Shown: in pieces, positions 38,760 through 51,708 of the stretch
Numbering within the stretch: position 1 is the stretch's first letter
Layout: every line of letters starts with the position of its first letter
Translations under genes and position numbers: made by a program
Notes under the pieces: model-generated
Databases searched by the model: none
What the model was told of the DNA's origin: nothing
Seen by the model: only the letters and a program-made list of their open reading frames with translations
Source of the DNA: Phalacrocorax aristotelis
Taxonomy: Eukaryota; Chordata; Aves; Suliformes; Phalacrocoracidae
DNA: 64,000 nucleotides
Reading direction: 5' to 3'
NCBI RefSeq assembly: GCF_949628215.1
Contig: NC_134287.1
Location: forward strand, 23,939,501-24,003,500

Positions 38760-41700
38760 AGTACATCCCAGTGTCCTCACACTACGTCCCAGTTCCCTCC
38801 CAGTACATCCCAGTACGTCCCAGTTCCCCTCAGTACATAACACTTCCCTCCCAGTACATACCAGTACATCCCAGTGTCCTCACAGTACATCCCAGTTCCC
38901 TCCCAGTACATCCCAGTTCTCTCCCAGTTCACTCCCAGTACACAACAGTTACCTCCCAGTACATCCCAGTACATCCCAGTAGATCCTGGTACATCCCAAA
39001 TCCCTGCCAGTTCCACCCGGTACAACCCAGTACAAGCCTGTACATCCTAGTTCCTCCACAGTACATCCCAGGGCATCCCCGCACATTGTAGTGCCTCCCA
39101 GTACATCCCAGTTCCCTCCCAGTACTGGGAGGGACCTGGGATGTACTGGGAGGGACCTGGGATGTACTGGGAGGGAACTGGGATGTGCTGGGATGTAATG
39201 GGACGGAACTGGGATGTATTGGGAGGCACTGGGAAAGAAGTGGTAGTGAACCGGGAGGGAACTGGGATGTACGGGGATGAACTGGTAGGAAACTGGGATG
39301 TACTGGCATGGAACGGGGATGTATTGGGATGTACAGGAACAGAACTGGAATGTACAGCGATGTATTGGCATGTACTGGGAGCGAGCTGGGATTTACTGGG
39401 ATGTACTGGGAGGAAACTGGGATATACTGGGAGGAAACTGGGATATACTGGGAGGCATTGGGAGGGAAGTGGGTGTCAACTGGGACATTCCAGTTTCCTC
39501 CCAGTACATCCCAGTTCCCTACCAGTGCAGCCCAGTACATCCCAGTTCCCTCCCAGTCCGTCCCAATCCCCTCCCAGTACATCCCAGTTCCCTGCCAGTA
39601 TGTCCCAGTACATCCCAGTTCCCTCCCAGTACATACCAGTTCCCTCCCAGTACATCCCAGTTCCCTGCCAGTATGTCCCAGTACATCCCAGTTCCCTCCC
39701 AGTACATACCAGTTCCCTCCCAGTACATACCAGTATATCCTGGTACATCCCAGTTCCCACCCAGTACATCCTACTACATACCAGTTCCCTCCCAGTTCAC
39801 TCCCAGTACATCCCAGTACTTCACAGTTCCCTCCCAGTACATCCCAGTACGTCCCAGTTCCCCTCAGTACATAACACTTCCCTCCCAGTACATACCAGTA
39901 CATCCCAGTGTCCTCACAGTACGTCCCAGTTCCCTCACAGTACATCCCAGTTCCCTACCAGTACATCCCAGTTCCCTACCAGTACATCCCAGTTCCCTAC
40001 CAGTACATCCCAGTTCCCTCCCTGTTCCTTCCCAGTACATAACAGTTACCTCCCAGTACATCCCAGTACATCACAGTAGATCCTGGTACATCCCAAATCC
40101 CTGCCAGTTCCACCCGGTACAACCCAATACAAGCCTGTACATCCTAGTTCCTCCACGGTACATCCCAGGACATCCCCGCACATTGTAGTGCCTCCCAGTA
40201 CATCCCAGTTCCCTCCCAGTACTGAGAGGGAACTGGGATGTACTGGGAGGGACCTGGGATGTACTGGGAGGGAACTGGGACGTACTGGGAGGGAACTGGG
40301 ATGTACTGGGATGTAATGGGACGGACCTGGGATGTATTGGGAGGCACTGGGAAAGAAGTGGTAGTGAACCGGGAGGGAATTGGGATGTACGGGGACGAAC
40401 TGGTAGGAAACTGGGATGTACTGGCATGGAACGGGGATGTATTGGGATGGACAGGAACGGAACTGGAATGTACGGCGATGTATTGGGATGTACTGGGAGC
40501 GAACTGGGATTTACTGGGATGTACTGGGAGGAAACTGGGATATACTGAGAGGAAACTGGGATATACTGGGAGGCATTGGGAGGGAAGTGGGTGTCAACTG
40601 GGACATTCCAGTTTCCTCCCAGTACATCCCAGTTCCCTACCAGTGCAGCCCAGTACATCCCAGATCCCTCCCAGTCCCTCCCAGTCCCTCCCAGTACATC
40701 CCAGTTCCCTCAGAGTACATCCCAGTTCCCTCACAGTACATCCCAGTTCCCTCCCAGTTCACACACAGTTCACTCCCAGTTCCATTCCAGTCCCTCCCAG
40801 TACATGCCAGTTGCCTCCCAGTTTCCTCTAAGTACATCCCAGTACTTCACAGTTCACTCCCACTACATCCCAGTACGTCCCAGTTCCCCCTTGGTACATA
40901 ACACTTCCCTCCCAATACATCCAAGTTCCCTCCCAGTACATCCCAATCCCCTCCCAGTACATCCCAGTTCCCTGCCAGTATGTCCCAGTACATCCCAGTT
41001 CCCTCCCAGTACATACCAGTTCCCTCCCAGTACATCCCAGTTCCCTCCCAGTTCCCTCCCACTACATCCCAGTTCCCTCCCAGTACATACCAGTTCCCTC
41101 CCAGTACATCCCAGTACATCCTGGTACATCCCAGTTCCCACCCAGTACATCCTACTACATACCAGTTCCCTCCCAGTTCACTCCCAGTACATCCCAGTAC
41201 TTCACAGTTCCCTCCCAGTACATCCCAGTACGTCCCAGTTCCCCTCAGTACATAACACTTCCCTCCCAGTACATAACAGTACATCCCAGTGTCCTCACAG
41301 TACGTCCCAGTTCCCTCACAGTACATCCCAGTTCCCTACCAGTACATCCCAGTTCCCTCCCTGTTCCTTCCCAGTACATAACAGTTACCTCCCAGTACAT
41401 CCCAGTACATCCTGGTACATCCCAAATCCCTGCCAGTTCCACCCGGTACAACCCAGTACAAGCCTGTACATCCTAGTTCCTCCACAGTACATCCCAGGGC
41501 ATCCCCGCACATTGTAGTGCCTCCCAGTACATCCCAGTTCCCTCCCAGTACTGAGAGGGACCTGGGATGTACTGGGAGGGAACTGGGACGTACTGGGAGG
41601 GAACTGGGATGTACTGGGATGTAATGGGACGGAACTGGGATGTATTGGGAGGCACTGGGAAAGAAGTGGTAGTGAACCGGGAGGGAATTGGGATGTACGG

Positions 41701-41950
41701 GGATGAACTGGTAGGGAACTGGGATGTACTGGCATGGAACGGGGATGTATTGGGATGGACAGGAACAGAACTGGAATGTACAGCGATGTATTGGCATGTA
41801 CTGGCAGCGAGCTGGGATTTACTGGGATGTACTGGGAGGAAACTGGGATATACTGGGAGGAAACTGGGATATACTGGGAGGCATTGGGAGGGAAGTGGGT
41901 GTCAACTGGGACATTCCAGTTTCCTCCCAGTACATCCCAGTTCCCTACCA
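38760..41950 (+). repeat. Block repeated about 9.09 kb downstream, first copy
   Basis: Landmarks at 38,949/48,035, 39,298/48,384, 39,476/48,562, 40,863/49,949, 41,336/50,422 and 41,567/50,653 share a 9,086-bp offset. Local shifts of 21 bp occur at 38,771/47,836 (9,065) and 40,416/49,523 (9,107). Shared oddities include AACCCAATACAAGCC and ACTGAGAGGGAC. Confidence 0.8.
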
Positions 41951-42519
41951 GTGCAGCCCAGTACATCCCAGTTCCCTCCCAGTCCGTCCCAATCCCCTCC
42001 CAGTACATCCCAGTTCCCTCCCAGTACATACTAGTTCCCTCCCAGTACATCCCAGTTCCCTCCCAGTTCCCTCCCACTACATCCCAGTACATCCCAGTTC
42101 CCTCCCAGTACATACCAGTTCCCTCCCAGTACATACCAGTTCCCTCCCGGTACATCCCAGTTCCCACCCAGTACATCCTACTACATACCAGTTCCCTCCC
42201 AGTTCACTCCCAGTACATCCCAGTACTTCACAGTTCCCTCCCAGTACATCCCAGTACGTCCCAGTTCCCCTCAGTACATAACACTTCCCTCCCAGTACAT
42301 ACCAGTACATCCCAGTGTCCTCACAGTACGTCCCAGTTCCCTCCCAGTACATCCCAGTTCCCTACCAGTACATCCCAGTTACCTCCCTGTTCCTTCCCAG
42401 TACATAACAGTTACCTCCCAGTACATCCCAGTAGATCCTGGTACATCCCAAATCCCTGCCAGTTCCACCCGGTACAACCCAGTACAAGCCTGTACATCCT
42501 AGTTCCTCCACAGTACATC

Positions 42520-44270
42520 CCAGGGCATCCCCGCACATTGTAGTGCCTCCCAGTACATCCCAGTTCCCTCCCAGTACTGGGAGGGACCTGGGATGTACTG
42601 GGAGGGACCTGGGATGTACTGGGAGGGACCTGGGATGTACTGGGATGTAATGGGACGGAACTGGGATGTAATGGGACGGAACTGGGATGTAATGGGACGG
42701 AACTGGGAAAGAAGTGGTAGTGAACCGGGAGGGAATTGGGATGTACGGGGATGAACTGGTAGGGAACTGGGATGTACTGGCATGGAACGGGGATGTATTG
42801 GGATGTACAGGAACGGAACTGGAATGTACTGCGATGTACTGGGATGTACTGGGAGCAAACTGGGATTTACTGGGATGTACTGGGAGGAAACTGGGATATA
42901 CTTGGAGGCACTGGGAGGGAAGTGGGTGTCAACTGGGACATTCCAGTTTCCTCCCAGTACATCCCAGCTCCCTACCAGTGCAGCCCAGTACATCCCAGAT
43001 CCCTCCCAGTACATCCCAGTTCCCTCCCAGTCCGTCCCAGTACATCCCAGTTCCCTCACAGTACATCCCAGTTCCCTCACAGTTCACACACAGTTCACTC
43101 CCAGTTCCATTCCAGTACATCCCAGTACATGCCACTTTCCTCCAAGTAAACCCCAGTTCCCTCCCACTACATCCAAGTTCCCTCCCACTTCCCTCTAAGT
43201 ACATCCCAGTACTTCACAGTTCACTCCCAGTACATCCCAGTTCCCCCTCGGTACATAACAGTTCCCTCCCAGTACACCCCAGTACATCCCAGTTCCCTCC
43301 CAGTATGTCCCACTACATCCCAGTTCCCTCCCAGTCCATCCCAGTTCCCTCCCAGTAAATCCCAATTCCCAACACTTTCCACCCAGTACATCCCAGTTCC
43401 CTCCCAGTACATACCAGTTCCCTCCCAGTACATCCCAGTACTTCACAGTTCCCTCCCAGTTCCCTCCCAGTTCCCTCTAAGTACATCCCAATACTTCATA
43501 GTTCCCTCCCAGCACGTCCCAGTTCCCCTCAGTACATAACACTTCCCTCCCACTACATACCAGTACATCCCAGGGTCCTCACACTACGTCCCAGTTCCCT
43601 CCCAGTACATCCCAGTACGTCCCAGTTCCCCTCAGTACATAACACTTCCCTCCCAGTACATACCAGTACATCCCAGTGTCCTCACAGTACATCCCAGTTC
43701 CCTCCCAGTTCATCACAGTTCTCTCCCAGTTCACTCCCAGTACACAACAGTTACCTCCCAGTACATCCCAGTACATCCCAGTAGATCCTGGTACATCCCA
43801 AATCCCTGCCAGTTCCACCCGGTACAACCGAGTACAAGCCTGTACTTCCTAGTTCCTCCACAGTACATCCCAGGGCATCCCCGCACATTGTAGTGCCTCC
43901 CAGTACATCCCAGTTCCCTCCCAGTACTGGGAGGGAACTGGGATGTACTGGGAGGGAACTGGGATGTACTGAGATGTAATGGGACGGAACTGGGATGTAT
44001 TGGGAGGCACTGGGAAAGAAGTGGTAGTGAACCGGGAGGGAACTGGGATGTACGGGGATGAACTGGTAGGAAACTGGGATGTACTGGCATGGAACGGGGA
44101 TGTATTGGGATGTACAGGAACAGAACTGGAATGTACAGCGATGTATTGGCATGTACTGGCAGCGAGCTGGGATTTACTGGGATGTACTGGGAGGAAACTG
44201 GGATATACTGGGAGGAAACTGGGATATACTGGGAGGCATTGGGAGGGAAGTGGGTGTCAACTGGGACATT
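42520..44270 (+). repeat. Block at 6.4-kb offset, second copy
   Basis: Partner of 36,111-37,860. A third relative of its left half lies at about 46,875-47,640. Confidence 0.72.
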
Positions 44271-47200
44271 CCAGTTTCCTCCCAGTACATCCCAGTTCCC
44301 TACCAGTGCAGCCCAGTACATCCCAGTTCCCTCCCAGTCCGTCCCAATCCCCTCCCAGTACATCCCAGTTCCCTGCCAGTATGTCCCAGTACATCCCAGT
44401 TCCCTCCCAGTACATACCAGTTCCCTCCCAGTACATCCCAGTTCCCTACCAGTTCCCTCCCACTACATCCCAGTACATCCCAGTTCCCTCCCAGTACATA
44501 CCAGTTCCCTCCCAGTACATCCCAGTTCCCTCCCGGTACATCCCAGTTCCCACCCAGTACATCCTACTACATACCAGTTCCCTCCCAGTTCACTCCCAGT
44601 ACATCCCAGTACTTCACAGTTCCCTCCCAGTACATCCCAGTACGTCCCAGTTCCCCTCAGTACATAACACTTCCCTCCCAGTACATAACAGTACATCCCA
44701 GTGTCCTCACAGTACGTCCCAGTTCCCTCACAGTACATCCCAGTTCCCTACCAGTACATCCCAGTTCCCTACCAGTACATCCCAGTTCCCTACCAGTACA
44801 TCCCAGTTCCCTCCCTGTTCCTTCCCAGTACATAACAGTTACCTCCCAGTACATCCCAGTAGATCCTGGTACATCCCAAATCCCTGCCAGTTCCACCCGG
44901 TACAACCCAGTACAAGCCTGTACATCCTAGTTCCTCCACAGTACATCCCAGGGCATCCCCGCACATTGTAGTGCCTCCCAGTACATCCCAGTTCCCTCCC
45001 AGTACTGGGAGGGACCTGGGATGTACTGGGAGGGACCTGGGACGTACTGGGAGGGAACTGGGATGTACTGGGATGTAATGGGACGGAACTGGGATGTATT
45101 GGGAGGCACTGGGAAAGAAGTGGTAGTGAACCGGGAGGGAATTGGGATGTACGGGGATGAACTGGTAGGAAACTGGGATGTACTGGCATGGAACGGGGAT
45201 GTATTGGGATGTACAGGAACAGAACTGGAATGTACAGCAATGTATTGGCATGTACTGGCAGCGAGCTGGGATTTACTGGGATGTACTGGGAGGAAACTGG
45301 GATATACTGGGAGGAAACTGGGATATACTGGGAGGCATTGGGAGGGAAGTGGGTGTCAACTGGGACATTCCAGTTTCCTCCCAGTACATCCCAGTTCCCT
45401 ACCAGTGCAGCCCAGTACATCCCAGTTCCCTCCCAGTCCGTCCCAATCCCCTCCCAGTACATCCCAGTTCCCTCCCAGTACATACTAGTTCCCTCCCAGT
45501 ACATCCCAGTTCCCTCCCACTACATCCCAGTACATCCCAGTTCCCTCCCACTACATCCCAGTTCCCTCCCGGTACATACCAGTTCCCTCCCGGTACATCC
45601 TACTACATACCAGTTCCCTCCCAGTTCACTCCCAGTACATCCCAGTACTTCACAGTTCCCTCCCAGTACATCCCAGTACGTCCCAGTTCCCCTCAGTACA
45701 TAACACTTCCCTCCCAGTACATACCAGTACATCCCAGTGTCCTCACACTACGTCCCAGTTCCCTCCCAGTACATCCCAGTTCCCTACCAGTACATCCCAG
45801 TTACCTCCCTGTTCCTTCCCAGTACATAACAGTTACCTCCCAGTACATCCCAGTAGATCCTGGTACATCCCAAATCCCTGCCAGTTCCACCCGGTACAAC
45901 CCAGTACAAGCCTGTACATCCTAGTTCCTCCACAGTACATCCCAGGGCATCCCCGCACATTGTAGTGCCTCCCAGTACATCCCAGTTCCCTCCCAGTACT
46001 GGGAGGGACCTGGGATGTACTGGGAGGGACCTGGGATGTACTGGGAGGGAACTGGGATGTGCTGGGATGTAATGGGACGGAACTGGGATGTAATGGGACG
46101 GAACTGGGAAAGAAGTGGTAGTGAACCGGGAGGGAATTGGGATGTACGGGGATGAACTGGTAGGGAAATGGGATGTACTGGCATGGAACGGGGATGTATT
46201 GGGATGTACAGGAACGGAACTGGAATGTACTGCGATGTACTGGGATGTACTGGGAGCAAACTGGGATTTACTGGGATGTACTGGGAGGAAACTGGGATAT
46301 ACTGGGAGGAAACTGGGATATACTGGGAGGCATTGGGAGGGAAGTGGGTGTCAACTGGGACATTCCAGTTTCCTCCCAGTACATCCCAGCTCCCTACCAG
46401 TGCAGCCCAGTACATCCCAGATCCCTCCCAGTACATCCCAGTTCCCTCCCAGTCCGTCCCAGTACATCCCAGTACATCCCAGTTCCCTCACAGTACATCC
46501 CAGTTCCCTCACAGTTCACACACAGTTCACTCCCAGTTACATTCCAGTACATCCCAGTACATGCCAGTTGCCTCCCAGTTTCCTCTAAGTACATCCCAGT
46601 ACTTCACAGTTCCCTCCCAGTACATCCCAGTACGTCCCAGTTCCCCTCAGTACATAACACTTCCCTCCCAGTACATACCAGTACATCCCAGTGTCCTCAC
46701 AGTACGTCCCAGTTCCCTCCCAGTACATCCCAGTTCCCTACCAGTACATCCCAGTTACCTCCCTGTTCCTTCCCAGTACATAACAGTTACCTCCCAGTAC
46801 ATCCCAGTAGATCCTGGTACATCCCAAATCCCTGCCAGTTCCACCCGGTACAACCCAGTACAAGCCTGTACATCCTAGTTCCTCCACAGTACATCCCAGG
46901 GCATCCCCGCACATTGTAGTGCCTCCCAGTACATCCCAGTTCCCTCCCAGTACTGGGAGGGACCTGGGATGTACTGGGAGGGACCTGGGATGTACTGGGA
47001 GGGAACTGGGATGTGCTGGGATGTAATGGGACGGAACTGGGATGTGCTGGGACGGAACTGGGATGTAATGGGATGGAACTGGGAAAGAAGTGGTAGTGAA
47101 CCGGGAGGGAATTGGGATGTACGGGGATGAACTGGTAGGGAACTGGGATGTACTGGCATGGAACGGGGATGTATTGGGATGTACAGGAACGGAACTGGAA

Positions 47201-47845
47201 TGTACTGCGATGTACTGGGATGTACTGGGAGCAAACTGGGATTTACTGGGATGTACTGGGAGGAAACTGGGATATACTTGGAGGCACTGGGAGGGAAGTG
47301 GGTGTCAACTGGGACATTCCAGTTTCCTCCCAGTACATCCCAGCTCCCTACCAGTGCAGCCCAGTACATCCCAGATCCCTCCCAGTACATCCCAGTTCCC
47401 TCCCAGTCCGTCCCAGTACATCCCAGTTCCCTCACAGTACATCCCAGTTCCCTCACAGTTCACACACAGTTCACTCCCAGTTCCATTCCAGTACATCCCA
47501 GTACATGCCACTTTCCTCCAAGTAAACCCCAGTTCCCTCCCACTACATCCAAGTTCCCTCCCACTTCCCTCTAAGTACATCCCAGTACTTCACAGTTCAC
47601 TCCCAGTACATCCCAGTTCCCCCTCGGTACATAACAGTTCCCTCCCAGTACACCCCAGTACATCCCAGTTCCCTCCCAGTATGTCCCACTACATCCCAGT
47701 TCCCTCCCAGTTCCCTCCCAGTTCCCTCCCAGTTCCCTCTAAGTACATCCCAGTACTTCACAGTTCACTCCCAGTACATCCCAGTTCCCCCTCAGTACAT
47801 AACACTTCCCTCCCACTACATACCAGTACATCCCAGTGTCCTCAC

Positions 47846-50800
47846 ACTACGTCCCAGTTCCCTCCCAGTACATCCCAGTACGTCCCAGTTCCCCTCAGTA
47901 CATAACACTTCCCTCCCAGTACATACCAGTACATCCCAGTGTCCTCACAGTACATCCCAGTTCCCTCCCAGTACATCCCAGTTCTCTCCCAGTTCACTCC
48001 CAGTACACAACAGTTACCTCCCAGTACACAACAGTTACCTCCCAGTACATCCCAGTACATCCCAGTAGATCCTGGTACATCCCAAATCCCTGCCAGTTCC
48101 ACCCGGTACAACCCAGTACAAGCCTGTACATCCTAGTTCCTCCACAGTACATCCCAGGGCATCCCCGCACATTGTAGTGCCTCCCAGTACATCCCAGTTC
48201 CCTCCCAGTACTGGGAGGGACCTGGGATGTACTGGGAGGGACCTGGGATGTACTGGGAGGGAACTGGGATGTGCTGGGATGTAATGGGACGGAACTGGGA
48301 TGTATTGGGAGGCACTGGGAAAGAAGTGGTAGTGAACCGGGAGGGAACTGGGATGTACGGGGATGAACTGGTAGGAAACTGGGATGTACTGGCATGGAAC
48401 GGGGATGTATTGGGATGTACAGGAACAGAACTGGAATGTACAGCGATGTATTGGCATGTACTGGCAGCGAGCTGGGATTTACTGGGATGTACTGGGAGGA
48501 AACTGGGATATACTGGGAGGAAACTGGGATATACTGGGAGGCATTGGGAGGGAAGTGGGTGTCAACTGGGACATTCCAGTTTCCTCCCAGTACATCCCAG
48601 TTCCCTACCAGTGCAGCCCAGTACATCCCAGTTCCCTCCCAGTCCGTCCCAATCCCCTCCCAGTACATCCCAGTTCCCTGCCAGTATGTCCCAGTACATC
48701 CCAGTTCCCTCCCAGTACATACCAGTTCCCTCCCAGTACATCCCAGTTCCCTGCCAGTATGTCCCAGTACATCCCAGTTCCCTCCCAGTACATACCAGTT
48801 CCCTCCCAGTACATACCAGTATATCCTGGTACATCCCAGTTCCCACCCAGTACATCCTACTACATACCAGTTCCCTCCCAGTTCACTCCCAGTACATCCC
48901 AGTACTTCACAGTTCCCTCCCAGTACATCCCAGTACGTCCCAGTTCCCCTCAGTACATAACACTTCCCTCCCAGTACATACCAGTACATCCCAGTGTCCT
49001 CACAGTACGTCCCAGTTCCCTCACAGTACATCCCAGTTCCCTACCAGTACATCCCAGTTCCCTACCAGTACATCCCAGTTCCCTCCCTGTTCCTTCCCAG
49101 TACATAACAGTTACCTCCCAGTACATCCCAGTACATCACAGTAGATCCTGGTACATCCCAAATCCCTGCCAGTTCCACCCGGTACAACCCAATACAAGCC
49201 TGTACATCCTAGTTCCTCCACGGTACATCCCAGGACATCCCCGCACATTGTAGTGCCTCCCAGTACATCCCAGTTCCCTCCCAGTACTGGGAGGGAACTG
49301 GGATGTACTGGGAGGGAACTGGGACGTACTGGGAGGGAACTGGGACGTACTGGGAGGGAACTGGGATGTACTGGGAGGGAACTGGGATGTACTGGGAGGG
49401 AACTGGGATGTACTGGGATGTAATGGGACGGACCTGGGATGTATTGGGAGGCACTGGGAAAGAAGTGGTAGTGAACCGGGAGGGAATTGGGATGTACGGG
49501 GACGAACTGGTAGGAAACTGGGATGTACTGGCATGGAACGGGGATGTATTGGGATGGACAGGAACGGAACTGGAATGTACGGCGATGTATTGGGATGTAC
49601 TGGGAGCGAACTGGGATTTACTGGGATGTACTGGGAGGAAACTGGGATATACTGAGAGGAAACTGGGATATACTGGGAGGCATTGGGAGGGAAGTGGGTG
49701 TCAACTGGGACATTCCAGTTTCCTCCCAGTACATCCCAGTTCCCTACCAGTGCAGCCCAGTACATCCCAGATCCCTCCCAGTCCCTCCCAGTCCCTCCCA
49801 GTACATCCCAGTTCCCTCACAGTACATCCCAGTTCCCTCCCAGTTCACACACAGTTCACTCCCAGTTCCATTCCAGTCCCTCCCAGTACATGCCAGTTGC
49901 CTCCCAGTTTCCTCTAAGTACATCCCAGTACTTCACAGTTCACTCCCACTACATCCCAGTACGTCCCAGTTCCCCCTTGGTACATAACACTTCCCTCCCA
50001 ATACATCCAAGTTCCCTCCCAGTACATCCCAATCCCCTCCCAGTACATCCCAGTTCCCTGCCAGTATGTCCCAGTACATCCCAGTTCCCTCCCAGTACAT
50101 ACCAGTTCCCTCCCACTACATCCCAGTTCCCTCCCAGTTCCCTCCCACTACATCCCAGTTCCCTCCCAGTACATACCAGTTCCCTCCCAGTACATCCCAG
50201 TACATCCTGGTACATCCCAGTTCCCACCCAGTACATCCTACTACATACCAGTTCCCTCCCAGTTCACTCCCAGTACATCCCAGTACTTCACAGTTCCCTC
50301 CCAGTACATCCCAGTACGTCCCAGTTCCCCTCAGTACATAACACTTCCCTCCCAGTACATAACAGTACATCCCAGTGTCCTCACAGTACGTCCCAGTTCC
50401 CTCCCAGTACATCCCAGTTCCCTACCAGTACATCCCAGTTCCCTCCCTGTTCCTTCCCAGTACATAACAGTTACCTCCCAGTACATCCCAGTACATCCTG
50501 GTACATCCCAAATCCCTGCCAGTTCCACCCGGTACAACCCAGTACAAGCCTGTACATCCTAGTTCCTCCACAGTACATCCCAGGGCATCCCCGCACATTG
50601 TAGTGCCTCCCAGTACATCCCAGTTCCCTCCCAGTACTGAGAGGGACCTGGGATGTACTGGGAGGGAACTGGGACGTACTGGGAGGGAACTGGGATGTAC
50701 TGGGATGTAATGGGACGGAACTGGGATGTATTGGGAGGCACTGGGAAAGAAGTGGTAGTGAACCGGGAGGGAATTGGGATGTACGGGGATGAACTGGTAG

Positions 50801-51036
50801 GGAACTGGGATGTACTGGCATGGAACGGGGATGTATTGGGATGGACAGGAACAGAACTGGAATGTACAGCGATGTATTGGCATGTACTGGCAGCGAGCTG
50901 GGATTTACTGGGATGTACTGGGAGGAAACTGGGATATACTGGGAGGAAACTGGGATATACTGGGAGGAAACTGGGATATACTGGGAGGCATTGGGAGGGA
51001 AGTGGGTGTCAACTGGGACATTCCAGTTTCCTCCCA
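47846..51036 (+). repeat. Block at 9.09-kb offset, second copy
   Basis: Partner of 38,760-41,950. It holds two extra dimers in the inverted arm near 49,300-49,410 and loses some forward dimers near 49,030-49,080. This shows that dimer-number changes are still accumulating after block duplication. Confidence 0.8.
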
Positions 51037-51708
51037 GTACATCCCAGTTCCCTACCAGTGCAGCCCAGTACATCCCAGTTCCCTCCCAGTCCGTCCCAAT
51101 CCCCTCCCAGTACATCCCAGTTCCCTGCCAGTATGTCCCAGTACATCCCAGTTCCCTCCCAGTACATACCAGTTCCCTCCCAGTACATACCAGTTCCCTC
51201 CCAGTTCCCTCCCACTACATCCCAGTACATCCCAGTTCCCTCCCAGTACATACCAGTTCCCTCCCAGTAGATACCAGTACATCCTGGTACATCCCAGTTC
51301 CCACCCAGTACATCCTACTACATACCAGTTCCCTCCCAGTTCACTCCCAGTACATCCCAGTACTTCACAGTTCCCTCCCAGTACATCCCAGTACGTCCCA
51401 GTTCCCCTCAGTACATAACACTTCCCTCCCAGTACATACCAGTACATCCCAGTGTCCTCACAGTACGTCCCAGTTCCCTCCCAGTACATCCCAGTTCCCT
51501 CCCTGTTCCTTCCCAGTACATAACAGTTACCTCCCAGTACATCCCAGTAGATCCTGGTACATCCCAAATCCCTGCCAGTTCCACCCGGTACAACCCAGTA
51601 CAAGCCTGTACATCCTAGTTCCTCCACGGTACATCCCAGGGCATCCCCGCACATTGTAGTGCCTCCCAGTACATCCCAGTTCCCTCCCAGTACTGGGAGG
51701 GACCTGGG

